DNA from: Thainema sp966674685
Lineage (GTDB): Bacteria; Cyanobacteriota; Cyanobacteriia; Phormidesmidales; Phormidesmidaceae
Length of the DNA: 64,000 nucleotides
Direction of reading: 5' to 3'
NCBI GenBank assembly: GCA_966674685.1
Contig: CBKWJC010000013.1
Coordinates: 1 to 64,000 of the forward strand
Position 1 is the first letter of the stretch; every line of letters starts with the position of its first letter. The notes under the pieces are model-generated. The model had not been told where the DNA came from. It saw only the letters and a list, made by a program, of their open reading frames with translations, and searched no databases. This document shows, piece after piece, positions 8,457 through 16,605 of this stretch. A program made the translations under genes and the position numbers.

Positions 8457-9998
8457 CTAGCTTAATCCCAAATCTACAGCGATCCGGTGGGCGCAGGCGA
8501 ATCCGGAAAACGCTACAGCGTTCAATCCCTGCCCCGGAAACGTACTGTCGCCGACGCAGTACAAACCGGGAACTGACGTGCGATTAAACGGCATCCCCAA
8601 TAAACCCATTAGCTTACGGCTGGGAATTGGGCCATAGGTGCCGCTGTCGCGTCCCAAAAAGCGGCGATGGGTGCGTGGCGTGCCGACTTCTTGATAGTCC
8701 AGTGCATCGGATAGCCCCGGAAAGATGGCTTCTAGCCGATGGATGAGACGCTCAGCTGCTGCCTCTTTTTTGGCTGCGTACTCACTAGGGGATAAATCCT
8801 GCCAATCTTCCATCCAGCTTGGCGTGAATGTATGCAGAATGTGGTGATCCGGCGGAGCGAGGCTCGGATCAAGCAGCGTCGGAATCGATAGAAAGATCGT
8901 CCCTTCTGGATCTTCCATGTGCTGCCAATCTTCCAGCAGAATGTGATGACATTCCGTCCCGTTCGGTAACGCATCCGCCCGAACGCCCAGATGCAGACTG
9001 AGGAAGCTGGGCGACTTTTGGTAGCGTTTCTGCCAGCGCTGTTCGGCAGGTGGAATTTGCTCGGTTGGCATCAACTGCTCAAACGTATCCCAGCGAGTGG
9101 CATTGGAAACGATGCGCTTGGCTCGATAGGTTTCACCGGAGGCCAGCTTCACACCAACCGCTCTGTTGCCCTCCATCAAAATTTCAGTGACGCGGGCGCG
9201 GTATTGAATTTGGCTGCCTGCTTTTTCCAGTCCCTCCACTAGTTTCTGAGCAATTTGGCCGACGCCACCCTTGGGATAGTTGATGCCGCCATAGTGGCGA
9301 TCGGAGAACACCATGCCTGCATTGATCATTGGCGTTAGGTCAGCCGGAACGACTGACCAGCAGTAGCATTCCATATCGATGAACTTGAGTAGTTCTGGAT
9401 CGCTGATGTAGCGACGAGCGATGTCCCCCACGTTTTGCGGCAGATACTTCACCAAGCCTAAACAGGCCATTGGATGCTGAAAGAACACGCGGGTCAGGTA
9501 GCGCGGTTCTTCTAGAGACAGCAGCTCCATTGCGTTCAGGCAGTTGAACACGTTCCAGCATTCGTCATAAAACTGATGAATACCCTTCGCCTCATGGGGA
9601 AAGCGATCGCACAATTCTTTCAAAAATGCGCCGTAGTCACGATGAACTTTCAGGTCTAATTTATTCGGCAGATGATAGTGAATCTGCACCGGGTCAGGAA
9701 TCGTCTCAATACTGACATTCACCGCTTCCAGCGCCCGTGTGAGCAAGTTCGTCGTGCCCCGTTTGCCAAAGCCAAAAATCATCGAAGCGCCCACATCGAA
9801 ACGGTAGCCATCGCGCTCAAAATAGCCTGCACTGCCGCCTGGAATCAGGTAGCGTTCCAAAACCAGCACCTTTGCACCTTTGGCCGCAAGCTGGGTGGCG
9901 GTGACTAAGCCACCAATGCCCGAACCAATCACAATTACATCAAAGGTTTGCGTCGAGGAAGCCGAATTCGATTGAGACTGCTGGGATGCAACTGCCAT
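8457..9998 (-). CDS. crtISO: Carotenoid isomerase CrtISO (prolycopene isomerase)
   Basis: About 513 residues. The FAD-binding N-terminus is visible (VIGSGIGGLVTATQLAAKG, then VLVLERY), with PGGSAGYFERDGYRFDVGAS characteristic of CrtI/CrtH-type proteins. A C-terminal FAD motif, GLYCVGDSTFPGQGLNAVA, is also present. The enzyme converts poly-cis lycopene to all-trans lycopene in carotenoid synthesis, complementing light-driven isomerisation. I start at the ATG at 9998, preceded by TTGGAG; an upstream in-frame GTG at 10004 is less likely. The length and motifs are normal. It is transcribed alone. Confidence 0.88.
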   Translation of the reverse strand: MAVASQQSQSNSASSTQTFDVIVIGSGIGGLVTATQLAAKGAKVLVLERYLIPGGSAGYFERDGYRFDVGASMIFGFGKRGTTNLLTRALEAVNVSIETIPDPVQIHYHLPNKLDLKVHRDYGAFLKELCDRFPHEAKGIHQFYDECWNVFNCLNAMELLSLEEPRYLTRVFFQHPMACLGLVKYLPQNVGDIARRYISDPELLKFIDMECYCWSVVPADLTPMINAGMVFSDRHYGGINYPKGGVGQIAQKLVEGLEKAGSQIQYRARVTEILMEGNRAVGVKLASGETYRAKRIVSNATRWDTFEQLMPTEQIPPAEQRWQKRYQKSPSFLSLHLGVRADALPNGTECHHILLEDWQHMEDPEGTIFLSIPTLLDPSLAPPDHHILHTFTPSWMEDWQDLSPSEYAAKKEAAAERLIHRLEAIFPGLSDALDYQEVGTPRTHRRFLGRDSGTYGPIPSRKLMGLLGMPFNRTSVPGLYCVGDSTFPGQGLNAVAFSGFACAHRIAVDLGLS

Positions 9999-10197
9999 GA
10001 ACACTCCAAATCAGACTGTAAAGAAATCCTGACTTCTAGTGTCCATCAAAAAACGAGTCACTGTAAACTTTCTTGGAATTTTGTCGTGTCAGTCACTAGC
10101 TGTTCGGTCAGTTCAGCAGTGGTCATGCTAATAGTGCTGATCAAGAACTGCGATCGCACCTCATCTAGCACCTCAATCTAGCCCTCCACGTTCGACA

Positions 10198-10261
10198 GGA
10201 GCGGATTTTGCCTTCAAATCTATGATGAAAGTGCAGCTTGGTCTACTGAACCCGCCCCTAC
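10198..10261. repeat. Degenerate family-B inverted repeat
   Basis: AGGAGCGGATTTT (from 10198) and the inverted AACCCGCCCCTA (to about 10261) resemble the ends of the TAGGGGCRGG repeat family, with several mismatches in the left end. It sits between the divergent crtISO and ssl1498-like genes. Confidence 0.4.
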
Positions 10262-10425
10262 AGTTTGCAGATTTAATTAATCTACGCTGCTATGCACATC
10301 ATGAATTGATTAGCTTTGATAAGTTCAAGTTCGGACTTTGATTGGTAGCTTAAATCAATCCATCTTGCAATATTGCTTAACATAGTGTTACATTATTGTT
10401 ACACAAGTTAACAAACGAGGTTTTT

Positions 10426-10767
10426 ATGACTTACGCATCCGATACCACCGCTAACACTGTCGTTGACTTTGCATCCCTCGCTCGTGAGCTGAATGTTAAT
10501 CGTGGACAGAATCTGGACAGCCGCCGCGAGTTGGTTCCGGCTGAAGCTCAGTCTCGGATGCAGCGGGAAGGCGCTAATTTCCGTCGCCCCAACACAAATG
10601 GTGTAACAGTTGACCAAGAAGGTTTAACCAACAACTACGCAGTTGAGCCAACGATGTATGCTGCTGTCTTTCCATCCCCTGAGCAGGCCCGCCAATATGC
10701 GCTACAAGCTGCCGCTGCCGCTCTGTTAATCGTGGGTCTGATTGCAACCTCTGCGGCGGTGAGCTAG
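10426..10767 (+). CDS. ssl1498-family light-harvesting-like protein
   Basis: About 113 residues. The C-terminus carries the hallmark NNYAVEPTMYAAVFPSPEQARQY followed by one transmembrane helix (ALQAAAAALLIVGLIATSAA), as in ssl1498 proteins. The N-terminal 65 residues are hydrophilic and longer than in the shortest family members. The ATG at 10426 has ACGAGG five bases upstream; an earlier in-frame start at 10396 is less likely. Family members are small thylakoid proteins with distant similarity to high-light-inducible proteins; function is not established. Confidence 0.75.
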   Translation: MTYASDTTANTVVDFASLARELNVNRGQNLDSRRELVPAEAQSRMQREGANFRRPNTNGVTVDQEGLTNNYAVEPTMYAAVFPSPEQARQYALQAAAAALLIVGLIATSAAVS

Positions 10768-11150
10768 TGTTTACTGGGCTGCACATTTTGACGTGAGGAG
10801 TGAGGAGTTTTTAATTTTGAGTTTTGAGTGATTGACAGAACCAACAACTCAAAACTTCTAACTCACCACTCACCACTTAGCACTCAGTCCTCGGCACTGG
10901 ACTCATCTGTAGTACCAAATTGCAGAACGGGAATAGCTCGTTTGAGAGGACTGACTGAGAATATCTAAAACATCTAATAGAACATTTGACTGAGAACATT
11001 CATGGCTGTTGGGCATTCTGCGGGGGCGGGATGCCTTTTTATTGGGATTTGATACCGTAGTCGTTGATAGAGCAGAGGTGAACTCAGTAAACTAAAGTGA
11101 TACGGTTTAGATTTTTTTAATGTAGTTTTGTTGATTTTAATGTGGCTTTC
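10768..11150. other. Intergenic region with repeats and a terminator-like hairpin
   Basis: Contains GTGAGGAG heptamer repeats (10792-10808), an inverted repeat AGTTTTGAGT/ACTCAAAACT (10820-10856), and heptamers of the ACTCACC type (10860-10895). These are followed by a GC-rich hairpin with a T-run at 11012-11040. No protein gene is supported. Confidence 0.6.
11012..11040 (+). terminator. Candidate intrinsic terminator
   Basis: GGCAT and ATGCC pair around a GC-rich loop, followed directly by TTTTTATT. It is about 245 bases beyond the ssl1498-like stop, far for a simple terminator, so it may end a long 3' UTR or a separate small RNA. The stem is short (five clear pairs). Confidence 0.45.
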
Positions 11151-11480
11151 ATGATGACCATAGGAACTGCGATCGCGCCTCATGCGGCGTCTGGTGCGCC
11201 AGTGGTGACGCCTGAGCGGACGAGTCAAACCATAAAGAAGCCTTACCCAAACTACAAGGTAATTGTGCTGAATGATGACTTCAACACGTTTCAGCACGTC
11301 GCGGAATGTCTGATGAAATATATCCCCAATATGACCAGCGATCGCGCCTGGGATTTGACGCATCAAGTCCATAATGAAGGGCAGGCAACAGTCTGGGTGG
11401 GGCCGATGGAGCAGGCTGAGCTATATCACCAGCAGCTTAGTCGGGCAGGTTTGACGATGGCTCCATTGGAAAAGGCATAG
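11151..11480 (+). CDS. clpS: ATP-dependent Clp protease adaptor ClpS
   Basis: About 109 residues. The ClpS core is clear: YKVIVLNDDFNTFQHV (the N-degron binding region), then HQVHNEGQATVWVG and ELYHQQL. ClpS delivers N-end-rule substrates to the ClpC/ClpP protease. I use the ATG at 11151; an in-frame GTG at 11142 and a second ATG at 11154 are alternatives, none with a strong ribosome binding site. The next gene starts 8 bases after the stop, so the two are probably an operon. Confidence 0.9.
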   Translation: MMTIGTAIAPHAASGAPVVTPERTSQTIKKPYPNYKVIVLNDDFNTFQHVAECLMKYIPNMTSDRAWDLTHQVHNEGQATVWVGPMEQAELYHQQLSRAGLTMAPLEKA

Positions 11481-11488
11481 GAGTACTC

Positions 11489-11767
11489 ATGACTGGACGG
11501 CTGGTTTGGAATCACTCGACTCATCTGCCTGGACTGATTCCTGTTTTGGAGCGACTAGTTGCTGAAGATGGGATTGGTACGGTGACGCCTGCGGTGCTGA
11601 GTCGAACACGATCGAATGCACCCAAGTTACGCATTCGGGTGTCGGTGCCGATTGCGGGCGGATTTAAGCTGATTGCTCGCAAGGGCAAAACGACTCAGGA
11701 AGTGTTTGTAATTACTGAACTGGATCAGGCCGGATTGGAACAGGCCATTGTGCGATCGCAACGCTAA
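11489..11767 (+). CDS. DUF2103 family protein
   Basis: 92 residues, basic, with WNHSTHLPGLIPVLERL at the N-terminus and an extended-strand middle (RIRVSVPIAGGFKLIARKG). This is the pattern I associate with DUF2103, a small uncharacterised family often found beside clpS in cyanobacteria. GGAGTACTC precedes the ATG, giving a good ribosome binding site. A shared role with ClpS in N-degron recognition is only inferred from the context. Its stop codon is contiguous with the end of a family-A repeat. Confidence 0.7.
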   Translation: MTGRLVWNHSTHLPGLIPVLERLVAEDGIGTVTPAVLSRTRSNAPKLRIRVSVPIAGGFKLIARKGKTTQEVFVITELDQAGLEQAIVRSQR

Positions 11768-11831
11768 TATCAAGTCTGCATGTAGGAACCTAATTATGTT
11801 GTGTGAAACGGTTGCTCCGCAATCGTTTCAC
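11767..11831. repeat. Family-A inverted repeat, half copy
   Basis: Starts with ATATCAAGTCTG directly at the DUF2103 stop codon, continues with a GGAACC arm, and ends in the central hairpin GTGAAACGGTTGC / GCAATCGTTTCAC (one mismatch). The distal terminal repeat is missing. Orientation matches the copy at 57196. Confidence 0.7.
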
Positions 11832-11837
11832 GTTTCC

Positions 11838-12125
11838 TCAAACCAGCCAGCCTGTTTCATCTTCATCATGGCGACGCTGTTGGGCTTCTACGGCGTGGCG
11901 TAGTCGATAGCCCGATTGACGATCGCACCAGAGTTTAATGCCAGATGCGATCGCGCGATCGCGATCTTCGGTTAAGCGATCCAATTTCGCCAGCAGATCG
12001 GCATCCAGCGTCACGGTGATGGTGACGGAACCTGATGTATTAAGCTGCAGTTCCGACGAGCGAGAACTCGGTTGAATCGCATGAGAATTGGATGAGCGGA
12101 CGGGCTGACTATTTGGCTGTCCCAC
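11838..12125 (-). CDS. Ribbon-helix-helix-like small protein
   Basis: 95 residues. A low-complexity polar N-terminus (about 1-30) precedes VTITVTLDADLLAKLDRLTEDRDRAIASGIKLW, which has the strand-helix-helix pattern of CopG/Arc-type DNA-binding proteins. It could be a transcription regulator or an antitoxin, but no toxin-like gene is adjacent. The C-terminus is charged (RHDEDETGWLV). Function unknown; the fold call is moderate. Confidence 0.55.
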   Translation of the reverse strand: MGQPNSQPVRSSNSHAIQPSSRSSELQLNTSGSVTITVTLDADLLAKLDRLTEDRDRAIASGIKLWCDRQSGYRLRHAVEAQQRRHDEDETGWLV

Positions 12126-12234
12126 AAGGTATCCCTAAATATAAGTTTTTAACCACATCTCAAACACAGCCAACTAAGCGATTGGCGTTTTTCCATCGTA
12201 CTGGTTTGGCGGAACCCTAATTCAGCACAGTACC

Positions 12235-13443
12235 CTAGGTTTTATCTGATGCAGTGGATAGGAGCGATCGCAGGGGTTGACCAATCCAGTTCAACCCGAC
12301 GCGGAGCTGATGGCCGAGGGTCGGCATTCGGTACAGATACGCTAATCGACGCGCGACGTAAGCGGCTGTGCCATCGAGCTTCAGCCCCAAACCCGTCAAC
12401 GTTGCGTTATCCATGCCCAGCGCCATCATTTCGCCTAGATGCTGGTAGCGGAAGGGAAGCAGGGGACGATCGCCCGTAATTAATGCCCAGAGGTTCCAGG
12501 CCGTATAGTCAGCCTGCTGGAAAGCGGCCTGAGCCGTGGTGGGTACCTGTTGACCTTCGGCATCTTTGCAGTCCGCCAAATCGCCCAAAGCAAAGATGTT
12601 GGGATGGTCGATCACCTGTAAGGTCGTTTCGACCCGGACTTGATCCCGCTGATTTTTGGGAATGGGTAGCGATCGCACTTGGTCAGCCACGCGAGTCCCC
12701 ACTGTCCAGATCACAATTTCAGCCGGGATAGTGTCGATCTGATCGCGATATTTGAGGGAGATGCTATTTTCGCCCACTTCAGTAACGGCAGTTTCCAGAT
12801 CCAGCCATACACCCCGATCAGACAGGGCTTGGCGAGCCGCATTCCGATTAAATTCCGGCGCAGTCAGCAGAATATCCTCGCACAGGTCGATCAGCCGCAC
12901 TCGACCCCGTTTACCCAGGCGATCCGCTATCTTACAGGCTAATTCAACGCCGCTGTAGCCTGCACCTGCGATCGCAACTCGGATTTTATCGGCGGGTGAC
13001 TGCTCCAATTCACGCAGCGCTTCCTCAAGCCGATAAGCATGGGTAATATCGTGAAATGGAATCGCATGGGTTTCAGCTCCCGGCACAATATCCAGTGGCG
13101 TTTTGCCACCCAGCGCCAGCACTAGATAGTCATAGGCAAGCGTGGAACCATCGGCAAGCTGCACCTCTGCCGGATCGATGCCAATCTTAGACACCTCCGC
13201 TTGCTGAAACCGAATATTCGTACCCGTTAGCAGCTCGGTATAGGGCGGCGCTACTTCCCAAGATTCCAGTTCGCCCGACACGATTTCATACAGCAGCGGC
13301 AAAAACACAAAGCGATCGCGCTGATCGACTAAGACAATCTCGGGACGCGCCTGTGGCATCCAGGGCAGCCGATCCAGCGCCAGCGCCGTGTAGAGTCCAC
13401 CAAATCCACCACCGAGAATACAAATTCGTTTGCGATCGCTCAT
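12235..13443 (-). CDS. ndbB: NdbB/NDC1-type NAD(P)H-quinone oxidoreductase
   Basis: 402 residues. The N-terminal FAD motif (CILGGGFGGLYTALALD), the RFVFLPLLYEIVSGE segment, a second dinucleotide motif (AGAGYSGVELACKIADRLG) and the FAD-closing NIFALGDLADC are all present. The FVFLPLLYE.LSGE and APPYTELLTGT context resembles plant NDC1 and Synechocystis NdbB more than the respiratory NDH-2s. NDC1/NdbB enzymes reduce demethylphylloquinone in the penultimate step of vitamin K1 synthesis. This is a peripheral membrane flavoprotein. The specific orthology is inference; type-II NADH dehydrogenase is the safe call. Confidence 0.82.
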   Translation of the reverse strand: MSDRKRICILGGGFGGLYTALALDRLPWMPQARPEIVLVDQRDRFVFLPLLYEIVSGELESWEVAPPYTELLTGTNIRFQQAEVSKIGIDPAEVQLADGSTLAYDYLVLALGGKTPLDIVPGAETHAIPFHDITHAYRLEEALRELEQSPADKIRVAIAGAGYSGVELACKIADRLGKRGRVRLIDLCEDILLTAPEFNRNAARQALSDRGVWLDLETAVTEVGENSISLKYRDQIDTIPAEIVIWTVGTRVADQVRSLPIPKNQRDQVRVETTLQVIDHPNIFALGDLADCKDAEGQQVPTTAQAAFQQADYTAWNLWALITGDRPLLPFRYQHLGEMMALGMDNATLTGLGLKLDGTAAYVARRLAYLYRMPTLGHQLRVGLNWIGQPLRSLLSTASDKT

Positions 13444-13619
13444 AGCTTGAATACCGTTTCAGGCTGCTGTTCAACTACTAGTTTACGTTTTGCTTCTATC
13501 ATCCTGCTCTTTACAAGATGGTAACGCGCTGCCTTGGCTCAAGGTTATGTATTTCGGTGGATTGCTCCCGTATGGCCCTAAAAACTGAGCTGATAGAGAA
13601 TGTTTAACCCATTGTCAGG

Positions 13620-13643
13620 AGGGGCGAATGGCCATTCGCCCCT
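13620..13643. repeat. Short family-B palindrome
   Basis: GGGGCGAATGGCCATTCGCCCC at 13621-13642 is a perfect palindrome, extended by one pair on each side. It is the compact form of the TAGGGGCG repeat family, 45 bases past the fabG stop (minus strand), and could serve as its 3' structure. Confidence 0.65.
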
Positions 13644-13687
13644 AGCAGGTCATGAGAGATCAAAGACAATATCCGCTAGGCCATCAC

Positions 13688-14449
13688 CTATGCCATCACC
13701 ATGCCGCCATCGACATTCATAACTTGGCCAGTGATGTAGGCCGCAGCCGGATCAGCGGCTAAAAAGCGCACCAGACCAGCGACTTCCTCTGCCTCCCCGT
13801 AGCGACCGAGGGGAATGTACTTGAGAATTTCGTCAGTGTTGGTCAATTCGTGAGTCATGTCAGTAGCAATAAACCCAGGCGCAACGGCATTGACGGTGAC
13901 GCCCCGGCTAGCGAACTCTTTGGCAACGGTTTTGGTAAAGCCGATCACACCTGCTTTGGCTGCACTATAGTTACCCTGGCCGGGGTTGCCCATTTGTCCA
14001 GCCACCGATGCAATATTGATGATCCGGCCTGAGCGCTGCTTTAGCATAATTTTGCTGACGGCTTTGGTGCAGAGAAAGACCCCCGTCAAGTTCAAATCAA
14101 TCACTGCCTGCCAGTCTTCCAGCTTCATCCGCAGCAGCAGCGTGTCGCGGGTAATGCCCGCATTGTTGACGAGAACATCAATCCGGCCCCACTTGTCCGT
14201 GACGGTTTTGATTAGCGCATCGACCTGATCGGGCTGGGACACATCGGCCTGAACTGCGATCGCACTGCCACCATTTGATTCGATTTCGGCAACAACCTCA
14301 TCAGCCGCAGTGCTAGAGCGAGCATAGTTGACCGCAACCTTTGCGCCCACTGCTGCCAGGGCCAACGCCACTGATCGGCCAATGCCACGGGATGCCCCCG
14401 TCACGATTGCCACTTGATCCTGCATCATTTGATCGGTTGCCGATGCCAT
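13688..14449 (-). CDS. fabG: 3-oxoacyl-ACP reductase FabG
   Basis: 253 residues, the usual length. SDR signatures are TGASRGIG (about 19-26), NNAGITRD (about 94-101), a catalytic Ser in NIASVAGQ, and YSAAK with the Tyr-Lys pair (about 162-166). The C-terminus ITGQVMNVDGGMVM is typical of FabG. The enzyme reduces 3-oxoacyl-ACP with NADPH in the fatty acid elongation cycle. No other fab gene is adjacent. Unlike the two other SDRs in the window, the whole sequence matches FabG. Confidence 0.9.
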   Translation of the reverse strand: MASATDQMMQDQVAIVTGASRGIGRSVALALAAVGAKVAVNYARSSTAADEVVAEIESNGGSAIAVQADVSQPDQVDALIKTVTDKWGRIDVLVNNAGITRDTLLLRMKLEDWQAVIDLNLTGVFLCTKAVSKIMLKQRSGRIINIASVAGQMGNPGQGNYSAAKAGVIGFTKTVAKEFASRGVTVNAVAPGFIATDMTHELTNTDEILKYIPLGRYGEAEEVAGLVRFLAADPAAAYITGQVMNVDGGMVMA

Positions 14450-14683
14450 AAACTCCGTCCTCTTGCAAATGTTCCAAAGTAATACTCAATCTTGCACCAC
14501 AACCCAGAAGGATGATTTTGCTGCCGCGATGCGACGGTAATTCAGATTTTCAGTTTCAAGGTGCAAGATCTGAAAATACCAGCATGGGTTTAGCTCGATT
14601 ATTTTAAGCTATTCTGGGATCTCTGCGGTTATCTGAGCTGTTGGATTAGGATCGAGAAAAGGTTAGCGGTAAAGGTGTCAATC

Positions 14684-15004
14684 ATGGCAACAAAGCAACA
14701 GTTCTCCAGTTTTCAAGACATGCTGGCTGGTTCTGAAACACCGATTCTGGTCGATTTTTATGCGCCTTGGTGTGGCCCTTGCCAGTTGATGGCCAAGATT
14801 TTAGAAGAGGTTAATCAGCGCCTCAAGCAGCAGATCAAGGTGATTAAAATCAACACGGACAACTATCCAACTTTGGCCTCTCAACATCAGATTGCTGCTC
14901 TGCCGACACTGGTTTTGTTCAAGCAGGGACAGCCCGTTGATCGAATTGAAGGAGTCCTCAATGCCGATCAGCTTGTGCAGCGCCTCAGCACCCACCTGTC
15001 CTAA
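14684..15004 (+). CDS. Thioredoxin, y-type
   Basis: 106 residues from the ATG at 14684 (an in-frame GTG at 14675 is possible). The active site is YAPWCGPCQLM, with the cis-Pro in AALPTLVLF. The sequence FSSFQDMLAGSETPILVDFYAPWCGPC resembles plant thioredoxin y and its cyanobacterial counterpart rather than m- or x-types. The y-type proteins reduce peroxiredoxins and other antioxidant targets. It is monocistronic and followed by a family-A hairpin. Type assignment is by motif comparison only. Confidence 0.82.
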   Translation: MATKQQFSSFQDMLAGSETPILVDFYAPWCGPCQLMAKILEEVNQRLKQQIKVIKINTDNYPTLASQHQIAALPTLVLFKQGQPVDRIEGVLNADQLVQRLSTHLS

Positions 15005-15009
15005 GCTGC

Positions 15010-15083
15010 AATCCAGTTAAAAACCCATTAACCCATTGTTTATTTTTTGTGGACTGCTGGCTTAGCCAGCAGTCCACAAAAAA
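15010..15083. repeat. Family-A inverted repeat, central part
   Basis: ATCCAGTTAAAAACCC-type left arm, then a central perfect 20-1-20 palindrome at 15043-15083 (TTTTTTGTGGACTGCTGGCT and its complement around one T). The right terminal repeat is lost. It begins a few bases after the thioredoxin stop. Confidence 0.75.
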
Positions 15084-15104
15084 GCTTATGAAGACAGACA
15101 TAAA

Positions 15105-15140
15105 AGAAGCCCCTCAAGCTGACGGACTTGAGGGGCTTCT
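15105..15140. terminator. Bidirectional intrinsic terminator
   Basis: AGAAGCCCCTCAAG (15105-15118) pairs exactly with CTTGAGGGGCTTCT (15127-15140) around an 8-base loop. A-rich sequence on the left gives a U-tract in minus-strand transcripts, fitting termination of rpsD. It may also stop read-through from the thioredoxin gene. Confidence 0.75.
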
Positions 15141-15215
15141 GATGATTTTGGAAAAATCTAAATTGCCGCGAAAAATGGTAGAAAACGTCGGATGAACGCG
15201 GGGAGATTGAGACTG

Positions 15216-15824
15216 CTAGGCTTGGCGAGAATAGTACTCAACTACCAGCAGTTCATTGATTTGAAGTGCAACCCACTCCCGGTCAATGACGCTGTTCACC
15301 TTACCGACCATCGTGTTCTTATCGAACTCCAAGTGGCTCGGCAGGTTGGCTAGACCCGGATACTGCAAGTTTTGCTCAACTAGCTTGCGAGAGCGATCGC
15401 GATCGCGCACCGCAACGATATCTCCAGGACGACACTGATAGCTGGCGATGTCAACGACACCACCATTAACGGTGACATGTCCGTGGTTAACTAACTGACG
15501 CGCTGCCGGAATCGTGGGAGCCATGCCCATCCGGAAAACGGTGTTATCCAGGCGCATTTCCAGCAGTTGCAGGATAACCTGTCCGGTGGAGCCGCCTGAC
15601 CGACGCGCTTTCTTGACGTAGCGAATCAGCTGCTTTTCGCTAACGCCATAGTTCATGCGTAGCTTTTGCTTTTCTTCTAGACGAATGGCAAATTCAGACT
15701 TCTTCTTCCGAGCCTGACCATGTTGTCCCGGTGGATAGGATCGCTTAGCAGACTTACGAGTTAAACCCGGCAGTTCACCTAAACGACGCACCACTCTGAG
15801 GCGAGGGCCTCGATATCGCGCCAT
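15216..15824 (-). CDS. rpsD: 30S ribosomal protein S4
   Basis: 202 residues, the standard cyanobacterial/plastid length. The start MARYRGPRLRVVRRLGELPGLT, the RRSGGSTGQVILQLLEMRLDN segment and the S4 RNA-binding domain (ARQLVNHGHVTVNGG) are all present. S4 is a primary 16S rRNA binder that nucleates 30S assembly. The gene stands alone, as in many cyanobacteria, and ends at a strong hairpin terminator. Confidence 0.97.
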   Translation of the reverse strand: MARYRGPRLRVVRRLGELPGLTRKSAKRSYPPGQHGQARKKKSEFAIRLEEKQKLRMNYGVSEKQLIRYVKKARRSGGSTGQVILQLLEMRLDNTVFRMGMAPTIPAARQLVNHGHVTVNGGVVDIASYQCRPGDIVAVRDRDRSRKLVEQNLQYPGLANLPSHLEFDKNTMVGKVNSVIDREWVALQINELLVVEYYSRQA

Positions 15825-16101
15825 AAAATTTCTCCGTTAAGAGTTCTACCCAAAGACTTCAATTATACAGTGATGACTTCGATTTTGCACCTAGCGCTGA
15901 GGAATTTGATGGCATAAGCTCCAAAGTCCCTTTTGCCGCGCGCCTCACGCCTTGGTCCTCTCGCCTCACGATACTGAGAATTGACTTGTAGCCACACTAG
16001 CCTAACTCTGTTGAGGGCAAACCTATTGAGGACGGTAAACAAAAATACTACAATTGTATTATGACTATTTGAAAACAATCCCTTGGAGGCTTACTGTACC
16101 T

Positions 16102-16440
16102 ATGACTATCGCAACTCGCACCCCAACTACTGAAATGGAAGTGACCAGCATTCGCTTTGAGAAAGAACTCAAGGAGAAGCTCAAAGACCTAGCTGGCAAT
16201 CGGGGCTACCAGAGCCTTGTCAGAGATATTTTATGGGATTACGTTCACCAGCATAGCGATCAGGCGCGATCGCAGATTTCCGCTTCAGATATCCGCGCCA
16301 CCATAAGTGCGATCGCACAAGACAGCGACCAATGTTACTTAACTGGGCAAGATATTCAGCCCCAGGAGCCAATATTGTTAGGACTGCTGACATCTGGCAA
16401 ACTTGTTCCCCTCAAGCCAGACAGTTTAAGCAGCTTATAA
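16102..16440 (+). CDS. Ribbon-helix-helix domain protein
   Basis: About 112 residues from the ATG at 16102; TTGGAGG lies upstream with a rather long spacer, and an in-frame start at 16054 is possible. MEVTSIRFEKELKEKLKDLAG followed by YQSLVRDILWDYV is a strand-helix-helix pattern of Arc/MetJ-like DNA-binding proteins. The C-terminal half is acidic and polar without a known domain. It could be a regulator; no toxin gene is adjacent. It is followed by a complete family-A repeat. Confidence 0.6.
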   Translation: MTIATRTPTTEMEVTSIRFEKELKEKLKDLAGNRGYQSLVRDILWDYVHQHSDQARSQISASDIRATISAIAQDSDQCYLTGQDIQPQEPILLGLLTSGKLVPLKPDSLSSL

Positions 16441-16457
16441 CAGTTATTCTGATTGTG

Positions 16458-16560
16458 ATATGAAATCCGATTGAAAACCCATTGTTTATTTTTTGTGAAA
16501 TGCCTGCTAAGTAAGCATTCCACAAAAAATAAACAGGGTTCTTACACACGGACTTGACAT
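16458..16560. repeat. Family-A inverted repeat, complete
   Basis: 103 bases. The left end ATATGAAATCCG and right end CGGACTTGACAT are diverged terminal repeats. Inside are the asymmetric arms (TTGAAAACCC and GGGTTCTTACACA) and a central stem with one mismatch: TGTGAAATGC versus GCATTCCACA. It lies between the convergent RHH gene and the RCK-pore gene. Confidence 0.75.
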
Positions 16561-16592
16561 GAGAGGGAGCGGCATAATGCCGCTCCCTCTCA
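16560..16592. terminator. Hairpin at 3' end of RCK-pore gene
   Basis: GAGAGGGAGCGGCAT and ATGCCGCTCCCTCTC are exact inverted copies around one base, 13 bases after the minus-strand stop at 16606. The high-GC stem suits a 3'-end structure, though no clear U-tract follows. Confidence 0.6.
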
Positions 16593-16605
16593 CAATTGAG
16601 TTTAC

